This document shows positions 8,228-17,586 of a stretch of 64,000 nt of DNA, in pieces. Source of the stretch: Bradyrhizobium sp. Rc3b (lineage in GTDB: Bacteria > Pseudomonadota > Alphaproteobacteria > Rhizobiales > Xanthobacteraceae); contig NZ_FOUS01000003.1 of assembly GCF_900114915.1 (NCBI RefSeq), positions 310,001 through 374,000 on the forward strand. Direction: 5' to 3'. Position 1 is the stretch's first letter; every line of letters starts with the position of its first letter. The translations under genes were made by a program, and so were the position numbers. A model generated the notes under the pieces. That model was not told where the DNA came from, did no database searches, and saw nothing but the letters and a program-made list of their open reading frames with translations.

Positions 8228-9011
8228 GTCCTTTCGCGGCCTCGTCGCGAAAGGCCTTCTCGCCGGCGTCGGAGATCTCGACCCATTTTTTGTCGGGCGC
8301 CGCGCCTTCGGTGTAGCTGTCGTGCCAGTTCCACCATTTGTAGGTCGGCGTCTGCGGATAGCCCTTTGGCGAATCCTCCCAGACCTCCTGCCGTCCGAGC
8401 GGCGTGATGTCGAGATAATTCCAGGTGCCGCCCATCTGCTCGTCGCCGCGGCTCTTGACGAAATAGGTGCGGAAGATGCGGTTGCCGTCGCGGTAGAACA
8501 CGTTCGTGCCATGCCATTCGTCGACGCCGAAATCGGCGTCAAAGCTGTCGGTAACGGTGACCCACGGCATGGTCCAGCCCATCCGCTGCTTCAGCCTGAT
8601 GATGTCGGCCTGCGGCGCGCGTGAGGCGAACACCAGCGTGGTATCGCGGGCGTTGAGGTGCGCGACGTGGGCGACCTGGTCCGCCACCATGGAGCAGCCG
8701 CGGCAGGCGTGATCGGGCCAGCCGAACACGCCGGGCTCGAAGAAGGCACGGTAGACGATCAGCTGCCGCCGGCCCTGGAACAGGTCGAGCAGGCTGACCT
8801 TGCCGCCGGGCCCCTCGAACGCATAGGTTTTGCTCACTTCCATCCACGGCATGCGCCGGCGCTCGGCGGCCAGGGCGTCGCGGGCACGGGTATGGGCCTT
8901 TTCCTTCACGAGCAGTTGCTGACGGGCGGCCTCCCAGTCCTGCGGCGACACCACCGGCGGTGTTTGCATGCCTGCCTGTCCGTTGTTCCGTTCGTTTTGG
9001 GCTAATGTCAT
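8220..9011 (-). CDS. DUF899 family thioredoxin-like protein
   Basis: This 263-residue protein has the DUF899 layout: an N-terminal helical region, a thioredoxin-like core with SLLDLFQGRRQLIVYRAFF and CRGCS in place of the usual CxxC, and an aromatic C-terminal TYKWWNWHDSY segment. The biochemical role of the family is not established; a redox role is inferred from the fold. Two ATGs are adjacent; 9011 is preferred since GGAGAG is five bases upstream. It is divergent from the regulator at 9165 and coupled to the small membrane protein at 7961. Confidence 0.88.
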   Translation of the reverse strand: MTLAQNERNNGQAGMQTPPVVSPQDWEAARQQLLVKEKAHTRARDALAAERRRMPWMEVSKTYAFEGPGGKVSLLDLFQGRRQLIVYRAFFEPGVFGWPDHACRGCSMVADQVAHVAHLNARDTTLVFASRAPQADIIRLKQRMGWTMPWVTVTDSFDADFGVDEWHGTNVFYRDGNRIFRTYFVKSRGDEQMGGTWNYLDITPLGRQEVWEDSPKGYPQTPTYKWWNWHDSYTEGAAPDKKWVEISDAGEKAFRDEAAKGRD

Positions 9012-9164
9012 CATGACTCTCCGAATTCCTTGCTTGACGTTTTGCCTGGGCGATCACTCCGCGTCTCGCGGAACCGCTCGCCCGTCACCGCACCTTGTCG
9101 GCCGTCAACGAATTCTGGCACCTCGCGGTTGCGCGGTGGGAGTAACAAGTGTGGCGGGATTGAC

Positions 9165-10385
9165 ATGGAGTCGCTGATCACCGCCGCCGCGCGCGCGCTC
9201 GAGGCCGGCGATCCGCTCGGCGCTCTGAACCGCGTCGCGCTGCGCAACGATGCGCCGTCGCTGGCGCTGCGCGGCATCGCGATGGCGCAGCTCGGCGATC
9301 TCGCGAAGGCGAAGACGCTGCTGCGAAGCGCGGCGCGCGCGTTCGGTCCGCGCGAGGCGGTGGCGCGCGCCAGATGCGTGGTGGCCGAAGCCGAGATTGC
9401 GCTGGTCTCGCGCGACCTGAGCTGGCCGGCGAAGACGCTCGCGGCGGCACGGACGACGCTCGAAAAGCACGGCGATGTCGCCAATGCCACGCATGCGGGC
9501 CACATCGAGGCACGACGTCTTCTTCTCGTCGGACGGCTCGACGACGCCGAGCGTATCCTCGCCGAGCTCGGCACCTCTCCGCTTCCGCCTGCCCCGCAGG
9601 TCGTCCGCGAGCTCGTGGTCGCCGGCATCGCAATACGGCGGCTCAGAACCAAAGACGCGCGCGCGGCGCTTGCCCGGGCGACCGACGCAGCGAGCCTGGC
9701 GGGCATCCCTGGGCTGACAGCCGAGGTCGAGAGCACGAACCGCGTGCTCGATACACCCGCAGCACGCCTGATCACGCATGGCGGCGAATGTCCGTTGCTG
9801 CTGGAGCAGGTCGAGGAGCTCGCGACCTCGGACGCGCTGGTCGTGGACACGTTCCATCATTCGGTGCGCAGGCGAGCCACGATCCTATCGCTCGGGACTC
9901 GCCCAGTGCTGTTCGCGCTCGTCCGCCTCCTGGCGCAGGCCTGGCCCGCGGACGTCTCGCGAGAAAAGCTCATCACCGGAGCGTTCGGCGCAAGGCACGT
10001 CGATGAATCGCATCGCGCGCGCTTGCGCGTGGAGATCGGCCGCCTCCGCGCCAAGCTCAAGCCTGTGGCCGATGTCGGCGCCACGAAGCAAGGCTTTGCG
10101 CTGACCCCGCGCAAGACGCGGCAGGTCATGGTGCTGGCGCGGCCCGTCGAGGAGAAGCACGCCGCTGTCCTCGCCTTCCTCTCCGATGGCGAGCCGTGGT
10201 CGAGCTCTGCGCTCGCGCTGGCGCTGGGAACCAGTGCGCGCACCGTGCAGCGCGCGCTCGACGAGCTGGCGCGATCGAACAAGGTGCAGTCGTTCGGACA
10301 TGGACGGGCGCGGCGCTGGATGACGCCGCCCGTCCCGGGTTTCCCGACAGGCTTGTTACTCCCCACGCCACTGCTGAAGACGTAA
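9165..10385 (+). CDS. Winged-helix / helix-turn-helix transcriptional regulator
   Basis: This 406-residue protein has an N-terminal half of Ala/Leu/Arg-rich helical repeats resembling TPR units. A central segment (SREKLITGAFGARHVDESHRARLRVEIGRLRAKL) resembles the winged-helix DNA-binding part of OmpR/SARP-type regulators. A C-terminal HTH (ALALGTSARTVQRALDELARS) also looks DNA-binding. The start ATG 9165 is placed where the helical repeats begin. It is divergent from the DUF899 gene, its likely target, across about 150 bp. The effector is unknown. Confidence 0.75.
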   Translation: MESLITAAARALEAGDPLGALNRVALRNDAPSLALRGIAMAQLGDLAKAKTLLRSAARAFGPREAVARARCVVAEAEIALVSRDLSWPAKTLAAARTTLEKHGDVANATHAGHIEARRLLLVGRLDDAERILAELGTSPLPPAPQVVRELVVAGIAIRRLRTKDARAALARATDAASLAGIPGLTAEVESTNRVLDTPAARLITHGGECPLLLEQVEELATSDALVVDTFHHSVRRRATILSLGTRPVLFALVRLLAQAWPADVSREKLITGAFGARHVDESHRARLRVEIGRLRAKLKPVADVGATKQGFALTPRKTRQVMVLARPVEEKHAAVLAFLSDGEPWSSSALALALGTSARTVQRALDELARSNKVQSFGHGRARRWMTPPVPGFPTGLLLPTPLLKT

Positions 10386-10413
10386 GGTAGGAGCACATCA
10401 CAGGGAGCGAGAC

Positions 10414-11052
10414 ATGAAGCGTTCAGCCGCCGAGATCGTCAGGGAGTACGGGCCGTTTGAGGGCGTCGAGGCCGTGCACGGCGTCACCTATGATGGCAGC
10501 CATGTCTGGTTCGCATCCGGCGACAAGCTGAATGCAGTCGATCCTGATAGCGGCAAGGTCGCGCGCTCCCTCGATGTCGCAGCCCATGCGGGAACGGCGT
10601 TCGATGGCCGGCACCTGTTCCAGATCGCCGAGGATCGCATCCAGAAGATCGATGCGGCCTCGGGCAAGGTGCTCACCAGCATCCCGGCGCCGGGTGGCGG
10701 TGGCGATTCCGGCCTGGCCTGGGCCGAGGGCTCGCTGTGGGTCGGGCAATATCGCGAGCGCAAGATCCATCAGGTCGATCCGGACACGGGCAAGGTCCTT
10801 CGCACCATCGAAAGCAAGCGCTTCGTCACCGGGGTGACCTGGGTCGACGGCGAGCTCTGGCACGGCACCTGGGAGGGCGAGGATAGCGATATCAGGCGGA
10901 TCGATCCCGCCACAGGCAAGGTGCTCGAGCAGCTCGACCTGCCTGCCGGAACGATGGTGTCAGGGTTGGAGTCCGACGGCGGTGACCGCTTCTTCTGCGG
11001 CGGTGGCCCTAACGGCAATGTGAGAGCGGTCCGCCGTCCCCGGCGCGGCTAG
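10414..11052 (+). CDS. Beta-propeller-like (PQQ-like / glutamine-cyclotransferase-like) protein
   Basis: This 212-residue protein has no signal peptide and is made of four to five repeats of the form hydrophobic-D-P-x-(S/T)-G-K-V (AVDPDSGKV, KIDAASGKV, QVDPDTGKV, RIDPATGKV), the blades of a small beta-propeller. No catalytic residues can be assigned. It lies 28 bp after the regulator gene on the same strand with its own ribosome site (AGGGAG), so the two are probably co-transcribed. Confidence 0.75.
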   Translation: MKRSAAEIVREYGPFEGVEAVHGVTYDGSHVWFASGDKLNAVDPDSGKVARSLDVAAHAGTAFDGRHLFQIAEDRIQKIDAASGKVLTSIPAPGGGGDSGLAWAEGSLWVGQYRERKIHQVDPDTGKVLRTIESKRFVTGVTWVDGELWHGTWEGEDSDIRRIDPATGKVLEQLDLPAGTMVSGLESDGGDRFFCGGGPNGNVRAVRRPRRG

Positions 11053-11192
11053 CCCCCGACGATGGCCTGAATGCACGGCAGCGATGCGGTCGCTGCCGTC
11101 AACCCATTCGCCCCAATTCCACCCCATCGGTGCGCTCTAGCGCCCTCCTCGCCTGCCCTGTAAAATCCCAGCCGGGGCGGCCTGGGGGATCG

Positions 11193-12758
11193 ATGCGACT
11201 GACGTTCAACTTGAAGACCATCACGATCGCCGTCGTAGTGCTCGCGGCGTCATTCTTCATCAGCTTGAAGGCCATGGACTGGCTGTCGCCGCGCGCGACG
11301 AACTCCGCGCCGCCGGTGGCGCAACTGCCGCCGTTGCCGCCGGTCGCGAAGAGCTCGATCGTGGTGGCGCCGGTCGCCATCGCGCTGTCGGCGATCCGCG
11401 ACCAGGCCGAGAAGGCCGCCCCGCGCAATTTCGCAGGAAAGGCCGACAACCCGATCTCGCAGATCCTGGAGAACGCCGATATCGGCTGGACTGCCGTGCG
11501 CGGGCCGATGGCGACTGCCGGCGACAAGGACGTGCTGACGATCTCGACACCGCTGAGCGGCAAGCTGAACGTGACGGGCTCGCTGTCGGCGAAGGCCACA
11601 GGCGCGCTCGGCGACGCGCTCGGCAGCGTGCTTGGCGGTGACGCAGCGAAACGGATCGGCGCTGTCAACATCAAGAATTTGAACGCCAGCGCCGAGATCA
11701 AGGGCAACGTGGTCGTCACCTCGCGCCCGAAGCTTGCGGCCAACTGGCATCTCGAGCCCAATCTTGGCGCCCAGGTCAATCTCGGCGATACCAATCTCAA
11801 CGTCGCCGGCGCCAAGGTCAACGTTCCGGCGCAGGTTAAGCCGCTGATCGACAAGAATGTCGGCGAGCAGATCAACATCGTCTCCGAACGCATCCGCAAC
11901 GATCCGAGCCTGCGCGAGAATGCGAAGCTGCAATGGGCCAAGGCCTGCCGCTCGATCCCCCTGCAGGGCTCGGGCTCGACCGCGCTTCCGCCGCTCTGGC
12001 TGGAGATGAAGCCGATCCGCGCCATTGCCGCGCAGCCGCGCGTGGACGCGCAGGCCGTGACGCTGCTGATGGGCCTGGAAGCGGAGACGCGCGTGACGTC
12101 GGCGCAGACCAAGCCGAACTGCCCGTTCCCCGACAAGATCGCGATCGTGCCGCCGACCGGCACCGGCGTGAACATCGGCGTGCCCATCGACGTGCCCTTC
12201 ACCGAGATCAACAAGCTGATCGCCGCGCAGATGGTCGGCCACACCTATCCCGAGGACGGCTCCGGCCCGGTCGACGTCACCGTCAAGAGCGTCAACGTGA
12301 TCCCGTCGGGCGAGCGCCTGCTGATCTCGCTTTTGGTCCGCGCCAAGGAAAAGAAGAGCTGGCTCGGTCTCGGCGCCGAGGCGACCGTGCACATCTGGGG
12401 CCGGCCGGTGCTCGATCAGGCCCAGCAGACGCTGCGGCTCACCGACATCCAGCTCGCGGTGGAGTCGGAAGCCGCTTTTGGCCTCTTGGGTGCCGCGGCG
12501 CGCGCGGTGGTGCCGCAGATGCAGCAGGCGTTGCTGCAGAGGGCGACGCTCGACCTGAAGCCGATTGCGGCGAACGCGCGCGAGAAGATCGCTGGCGTCA
12601 TCGCCGACTTCCAGAAAAGCGAGGACGGTGTCAAGGTCGACGCCAAGATCGACAGCCTGACGCTGGCCGACATCGCCTTCGATTCCAAGACGCTGCGCGT
12701 GGTCGCGGAAGCCGGCGGCACGCTGAATGTGTCGGTGACGAAGCTGTCGGGGATGTAG
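11193..12758 (+). CDS. DUF4403 family membrane-anchored protein
   Basis: This 521-residue protein has an N-terminal membrane anchor (ITIAVVVLAASFFISLKAMDW), a short Pro/Ala linker and a long beta-rich domain with repeated amphipathic patterns, fitting DUF4403. The family's role is not known; lipid-binding, tubular-lipid-binding-like folds have been suggested, which would put it in the cell envelope. ATG 11193 has GGGGGATCG directly upstream. It stands alone, between a small propeller gene and an ABC importer operon. Confidence 0.8.
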   Translation: MRLTFNLKTITIAVVVLAASFFISLKAMDWLSPRATNSAPPVAQLPPLPPVAKSSIVVAPVAIALSAIRDQAEKAAPRNFAGKADNPISQILENADIGWTAVRGPMATAGDKDVLTISTPLSGKLNVTGSLSAKATGALGDALGSVLGGDAAKRIGAVNIKNLNASAEIKGNVVVTSRPKLAANWHLEPNLGAQVNLGDTNLNVAGAKVNVPAQVKPLIDKNVGEQINIVSERIRNDPSLRENAKLQWAKACRSIPLQGSGSTALPPLWLEMKPIRAIAAQPRVDAQAVTLLMGLEAETRVTSAQTKPNCPFPDKIAIVPPTGTGVNIGVPIDVPFTEINKLIAAQMVGHTYPEDGSGPVDVTVKSVNVIPSGERLLISLLVRAKEKKSWLGLGAEATVHIWGRPVLDQAQQTLRLTDIQLAVESEAAFGLLGAAARAVVPQMQQALLQRATLDLKPIAANAREKIAGVIADFQKSEDGVKVDAKIDSLTLADIAFDSKTLRVVAEAGGTLNVSVTKLSGM

Positions 12759-12894
12759 CTCGCTTTCGCTCGCCGTATCTGGGCGCCTCTTGATCGGTTG
12801 CGCCGCTGGCATTCTGATCGGAGGGTGCTAAGCTGTTCCTCGCAACCTCGAATGAGGTGCCGACAGCACTGTATTGGGTAACGCGAGGGACAAG

Positions 12895-14004
12895 ATGGAA
12901 GCCGGCATGGTCACGCCTGCGCCGGCACTGGTGCGCTTCTCCGGCATTCAGAAGACCTATGATGGCGAGCATCTCGTGGTGAAGAACCTCGACCTCGACA
13001 TCAGGAAGGGCGAGTTCATCACGTTGCTTGGCCCGTCGGGCTCGGGCAAGACCACCACGCTGATGATGCTGGCCGGCTTCGAGGTTCCGACCCATGGCGA
13101 GATCTACCTCTCAGGCCGGCCGATCAAGAACATGCCGCCGCACAAACGCGACATCGGCATGGTGTTCCAGAACTATGCCTTGTTTCCACACCTGACGATC
13201 GCGGAGAATATCGCCTTCCCGCTCTCCGTGCGCAAGACGAACAAGGCGGACGTGGAGGAGCGCGTCGGGTCGGCGTTACGCATGATCAAGATGGAAACCC
13301 TGGCGCACCGTCGGCCCGGACAGCTGTCCGGCGGCCAGCAGCAGCGCGTGGCATTGGCCCGCGCGCTGGTCTTCAATCCGCAACTCGTGCTGATGGACGA
13401 GCCGCTAGGGGCGCTGGACAAGCGCCTGCGGGAGCAGATGCAGTTGGAGATCAAGCAACTGCACGAGACGATGGGCATCACCGTCGTTTACGTCACCCAT
13501 GACCAGAGTGAAGCGCTCACCATGTCGGACCGCATCGCCGTGTTCAATGACGGCATCGTGCAGCAGATCGACAAGCCCGACGCGCTGTACGAGCACCCGG
13601 TGAACAGCTTCGTCGCCCATTTCATCGGCGAGAACAATGTGCTGGCCGGCACCGTCGAGACGGTCGACAAGGATTATTGCCGCGTCGCGCTGGCTGCCGG
13701 CGGCACTGTCACCGCGCGGGCGATCAACATATCAGGCGCGGGCGCATCGACCTCGCTGTCGGTGCGGCCGGAGCGGATCACTATTATTCCGGACGGCAGC
13801 TCCAGTGACGGACCGAACCGGCTGCCGGCCAAGGTGCAGAACACCATCTATCTCGGCGACCACGCGCTGGCCGTGCTCGATGTCTCGGGGAATGCCGAGT
13901 TCATGGTCAAGCTTCAGCCCGGCGCGCATGACAGCCTGACACATGGTGCAAACGTGTTCGTCACCTTTCGCCCCGAGGACTGCCTCGCCCTCGATCCCGT
14001 CTGA
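12895..14004 (+). CDS. ABC importer ATP-binding protein, polyamine (PotA) type
   Basis: This 369-residue protein has Walker A GPSGSGKT, a Q-loop in VFQNYALFPH, the signature LSGGQQQR, Walker B LVLMDEP and a switch His in VYVTHDQSEA. A C-terminal TOBE domain of about 110 residues follows, as in PotA/CysA-type importers. ATG 12895 follows GAGGG with six bases between. It is the first of four genes (ATPase, binding protein, two permeases) that make a complete importer. The substrate class (spermidine/putrescine-like) is inferred from family resemblance. Confidence 0.92.
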   Translation: MEAGMVTPAPALVRFSGIQKTYDGEHLVVKNLDLDIRKGEFITLLGPSGSGKTTTLMMLAGFEVPTHGEIYLSGRPIKNMPPHKRDIGMVFQNYALFPHLTIAENIAFPLSVRKTNKADVEERVGSALRMIKMETLAHRRPGQLSGGQQQRVALARALVFNPQLVLMDEPLGALDKRLREQMQLEIKQLHETMGITVVYVTHDQSEALTMSDRIAVFNDGIVQQIDKPDALYEHPVNSFVAHFIGENNVLAGTVETVDKDYCRVALAAGGTVTARAINISGAGASTSLSVRPERITIIPDGSSSDGPNRLPAKVQNTIYLGDHALAVLDVSGNAEFMVKLQPGAHDSLTHGANVFVTFRPEDCLALDPV

Positions 14005-14046
14005 TCCAGCGATCGAACTCAATGCAACGCATATGAAGAAGGAACA

Positions 14047-15111
14047 ATGACCATGCTGAAGCGCAAGATTGGCAAGATTGCTCTGGGTTTCGCCGCGGCC
14101 TTCACCGCCAGCGCCGCGCTGGCCACGGTCGGGCAGGCGCGTGATCTCACCGTCGTGTCGTGGGGCGGCGCGTATCAGGATGCCCAGAAGAAGGTCTATT
14201 TCGAGCCGTTCAAGAAGGCGGCCGGAATTGCCATGAATGACGAGTCCTGGGACGGCGGCGTCGGCGTGCTGCGCGCCAAGGTGCAGGGCGGCGCCGCCAC
14301 CTGGGATGTCGTCCAGGTCGAGAGCGACGAGCTGGCGGTCGGCTGCGAGGAAGGTCTGTTCGAGAAGATGGACTATTCCAAGATCGGCGGCGAGGCCGCC
14401 TATATCCCGCCATCCGTCAATCCCTGCGGCGTCGGCGCCATCCTCTATGACTTTGTGCTCGGCTACGACAAGGACAAGCTGAAGGAGGCTCCGAAGGGCT
14501 GGGCCGACTTCTTCGACACCAAGAAGATTCCCGGCAAGCGCGCCCTGCGTCAGGGCCCGAAGACCACGCTGGAGATCGCGCTGATGGCCGACGGCGTCGC
14601 GCCGAAGGACGTCTACAAGGTGCTGGCGACCGACGAGGGCGTCGACCGCGCGTTCAAGAAGCTCGACACCATCAAGAGCGACCTCGTCTGGTGGAAGGCC
14701 GGCGCCCAGCCGCCGCAGCTGCTCGCCTCCGGCGAAGTCGCGATGACCTCGGTCTACAATGGCCGCATCGATACCGCGAACAAGAACGAGAAGAAGAACT
14801 TCGGCATGGTCTGGGACGGCGCGCTGTTCACCCTCGACAGCTGGGTGATCCTGAAGGGCAGCCCGAACAAGGACGCGGCCTACAAATTCCTGGATTTCGT
14901 CGGCAAGGCGGAGAACCAGTCCAAGCTTTCCGAGAACATTGCCTACGGCACCTCGAACAAGGACGCCGCCGGCAAGCTGCAGCCCGCCGTTCTGAAGGAC
15001 CTGCCGACGGCGCCTGACAACATCAAGAACGCGGTCGAGATCAACGTCGGCTTCTGGCTCGAGAACATCGACCGCCTGACCGAGCGCTTCAATAAATGGG
15101 CCGCGAAATAA
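14047..15111 (+). CDS. ABC importer periplasmic binding protein, PotD type
   Basis: This 354-residue protein has a Sec signal (IALGFAAAFTASAALATVGQA) and a mature start at RDLTVVSWGGAYQD, the usual opening of PotD/AfuA-like binding proteins. YIPPSVNPCGVG and SWVILKGSPNKDAAYKFLDF are also family features. AAGGA precedes ATG by three to four bases. It follows the ATPase gene by 42 bp and precedes the first permease by 22 bp. The ligand is uncertain. Confidence 0.9.
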   Translation: MTMLKRKIGKIALGFAAAFTASAALATVGQARDLTVVSWGGAYQDAQKKVYFEPFKKAAGIAMNDESWDGGVGVLRAKVQGGAATWDVVQVESDELAVGCEEGLFEKMDYSKIGGEAAYIPPSVNPCGVGAILYDFVLGYDKDKLKEAPKGWADFFDTKKIPGKRALRQGPKTTLEIALMADGVAPKDVYKVLATDEGVDRAFKKLDTIKSDLVWWKAGAQPPQLLASGEVAMTSVYNGRIDTANKNEKKNFGMVWDGALFTLDSWVILKGSPNKDAAYKFLDFVGKAENQSKLSENIAYGTSNKDAAGKLQPAVLKDLPTAPDNIKNAVEINVGFWLENIDRLTERFNKWAAK

Positions 15112-15133
15112 CGCGCGCCGCAAGGCTCGCCCC

Positions 15134-16396
15134 ATGACGGATGCGCTCTTGACCGGCGGCAATGCGTCGACCGAGGTGCCGCTCAAGCGCCGATTGAGGC
15201 GCGCGGAGCGGACACGCCAGGTCAAGGCATTGGCGCTGGTCCTGCCGCTTCTCGTCTTTCTGCTCTTCACCTTCGCAGGCCCGATCGCCGGCATGCTGTG
15301 GCGCGCGGTCGATGACAGGGAGGTGCGTCAGGTTCTGCCTCAAACCGTCGCGGCTCTCGCCGATTGGGACGGCAAGGACCTGCCGGACGAAAAGGCGTAC
15401 GCTGCGCTGGCAAGCGACATCGTGGCGGCGCGCGCCTCTGGCACCATCGCGATTGCGGCGAAGCGGCTGAATTACGCACTCAACGGTTTTCGCACGATCC
15501 TGACCAGCACGGCACGCAATCTGAAGACGATGCCGGAGCCCGGCGCGGCCAAGGAGACGCTGGGCAAGATCAATGCGGCCTGGCGCGAACGCGCCACCTG
15601 GACGACGATCAGGGATGCCAGCGGCCCCATCACGGGCTTCTACCTGCTGGCGGCGCTCGACCTTGTCAGGAACGTCGACGGCGCGATCGTCGCGGCCCCG
15701 CCGGACCAAGCCATCTACCGCAGCCTGTTCACCCGCACCTTCATCATCAGCCTCAGCGTCACCGCGCTCTGCCTGATCCTCGGCTTCCCGGTCGCCTACC
15801 TCCTGGCGACACTGCCGCCGGGAAGATCGAACCTGCTGATGATCTTCGTGCTGCTGCCGTTCTGGACGTCGCTCCTGGTTCGCACCTGCGCCTGGATCGT
15901 GCTGTTGCAAAGCAAGGGCGTCGTGAACGACAGCCTGCACTGGCTCGGCATCATCGACGAGCCGTTACGCCTGATCTACAACCGCTTCGGCGTCTGCGTG
16001 GCGATGACCCACGTGCTCCTGCCCTTCATGATCCTGCCGCTTTACAGCAGCATGAAGGCGATCTCACCTGCTTACATGCGTGCCGCCGCCTCGCTCGGCG
16101 CGCCACCGTTCACCGCTTTCTTGAGGATCTACCTGCCGCAGACGCTGCCCGGCATCGGCGCAGGAAGCCTGCTCGTCTTCATCCTCGCGCTCGGCTACTA
16201 CATCACACCTGCGCTCGTCGGCGGCGCCGCCGATCAGATGATCAGCTACTTCATCGCGCTCTACACCACCGAAACAGCCAATTGGGGTCTTGCTTCGGCG
16301 CTCGGTGCGGTGCTGCTGCTCGCCACCATTCTGCTGGCACTGGTCTACGGCAAGCTCGTGCAGGGCCAGCAGGTCACGGGAGGCATGAAGAATTGA
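15134..16396 (+). CDS. ABC importer permease, PotB type with large periplasmic insert
   Basis: This 420-residue permease is about 130 residues longer than typical PotB. The extra length is a hydrophilic, helical segment between membrane segment 1 (ALVLPLLVFLLFTFAGPIAG) and the second segment near residue 200. The EAA loop that contacts the ATPase is present (AAASLGAPPFTAFLRIYLP). About six membrane segments are visible. The stop codon overlaps the start of the next permease gene. Confidence 0.9.
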   Translation: MTDALLTGGNASTEVPLKRRLRRAERTRQVKALALVLPLLVFLLFTFAGPIAGMLWRAVDDREVRQVLPQTVAALADWDGKDLPDEKAYAALASDIVAARASGTIAIAAKRLNYALNGFRTILTSTARNLKTMPEPGAAKETLGKINAAWRERATWTTIRDASGPITGFYLLAALDLVRNVDGAIVAAPPDQAIYRSLFTRTFIISLSVTALCLILGFPVAYLLATLPPGRSNLLMIFVLLPFWTSLLVRTCAWIVLLQSKGVVNDSLHWLGIIDEPLRLIYNRFGVCVAMTHVLLPFMILPLYSSMKAISPAYMRAAASLGAPPFTAFLRIYLPQTLPGIGAGSLLVFILALGYYITPALVGGAADQMISYFIALYTTETANWGLASALGAVLLLATILLALVYGKLVQGQQVTGGMKN

Positions 16397-17220
16397 GCGA
16401 CAATGCTTCCCTCCGCACGCCGAGCCAGCGCATTGCGTGGACCGCAACCATCATTGTCTCCGCGCTGGTGTTCATCTTCCTGATCGCGCCGATCCTGGCG
16501 ATCATGCCGCTGTCCTTCAGTTCGGGCTCGTACCTGACCTATCCGCTTCCGGGCCTGTCGTTGCGCTGGTACGACGACTTCATCAGCTCGCCGCGCTGGA
16601 TGAATTCGCTGAAGAACAGCATGATCATTGGCGTCGCCTCGACGCTGCTGTCCATGGTGCTCGGCACGCTCGCGGCGCTCGGCCTGGCGCAGTGGAAGAG
16701 TAGGTTCAAGCCGCTCGTGCTGGCCTTCGTGCTGTCACCGGTCGTCGTGCCCGGCGTCATCACCGCGGTCGGCCTGTATTTCTTCTTCGCGCCGATCGGG
16801 CTGACCGGCAGCTATCTCGGCTTGATCCTGGCCCACACCGCGCTGGCGACGCCCTTCGTGGTGATCACGGTCGGCGCGACGCTGCAGAGCTTCGACACCA
16901 ATCTTTCGCGCGCCGCCGCCTCGCTCGGCGCCTCGCCGCTTCAAGCGTTTCGCCGCGTGATCCTGCCGCTGATCCTGCCCGGCCTCGCCTCGGGCGCATT
17001 GTTCGCCTTCGCGACCAGCTTCGACGAGGTCGTGATCGTGCTGTTCATGGCAGGTCCCGAGCAGCGCACCCTGCCGCGCGAAATGTTCAGCGGCATCCGC
17101 GAGAACATCAGCCCGACGATTACAGCAGCGGCGGTGATCCTGACGGCGGTCTCGGTGATCCTCCTCGCCACCCTCGAAGGCCTGCGCCGCCGCAATGAAC
17201 GGCTCAAGGCCGGCGGCTGA
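16393..17220 (+). CDS. ABC importer permease, PotC type
   Basis: This 275-residue permease has six membrane segments and an EAA loop (AAASLGASPLQAFRRVILP). The only good start is TTG 16393, which overlaps the previous stop as TTGA, with GGAGG about nine bases upstream; translational coupling is likely. The reading frame stays open well upstream of that point, but that part is only a shadow of the PotB-type gene. It completes the importer begun at 12895. Confidence 0.9.
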   Translation: MSDNASLRTPSQRIAWTATIIVSALVFIFLIAPILAIMPLSFSSGSYLTYPLPGLSLRWYDDFISSPRWMNSLKNSMIIGVASTLLSMVLGTLAALGLAQWKSRFKPLVLAFVLSPVVVPGVITAVGLYFFFAPIGLTGSYLGLILAHTALATPFVVITVGATLQSFDTNLSRAAASLGASPLQAFRRVILPLILPGLASGALFAFATSFDEVVIVLFMAGPEQRTLPREMFSGIRENISPTITAAAVILTAVSVILLATLEGLRRRNERLKAGG

Positions 17221-17283
17221 GCGCTCTTCCTTCTCCACGATTGCAGGGTGAGGGGAAGTCTTCGCAAGGACGACGGCAGTATC

Positions 17284-17407
17284 GTTGGGTGGGCAAAGCG
17301 ACTTGTCCGCCGTAGCTCGAAGAGCGAAGGCGGAAGCGTGCCCACATGTCCCTCGATCATGCTGAGATGGTGGGCACGGCGCAAATGCGCCTTTGCCCAC
17401 CCTACGA
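17284..17407. repeat. R1 palindromic repeat
   Basis: The outer arms TTGGGTGGGCAAAG and CTTTGCCCACCCTACGA and inner arms GTGCCCACAT and ATGGTGGGCACGG can fold as a long hairpin. It lies in the 366-bp gap between the importer operon and the orphan binding-protein gene; no gene is seen in the gap. Confidence 0.85.
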
Positions 17408-17586
17408 TCCTGAGCTCGCTGATCCTGCTGAGCCTCATCAGCTGCGGGGAGAGGCGAAGGGAACACGCCCGCCCCTTCTCTTTTTGCATTCCGCTATGGC
17501 GCGCATCGCTTAGCTGCCGCGGTCGATTGTCGCTAGAACAGTCCCCGCAACAAAGCCCAAACAACAACACAGGGAGAAGAACAACC

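Noticed and set aside
8228..8542. N-terminal extension of the small membrane protein at 7961
   Set aside because: The extension lies inside the DUF899 gene and reads as a Thr/Arg-rich shadow; GTG 8227 at the stop overlap is a better start.
11250..12812. A 520-codon minus-strand frame opposite the DUF4403 gene
   Set aside because: No motif, no ribosome site, and it overlaps a gene with an anchor and a strong ribosome site.
15364..16392. The upstream half of the frame that contains the PotC-type permease
   Set aside because: This part overlaps the PotB-type permease in another frame and has no membrane segments; the real start is TTG 16393.
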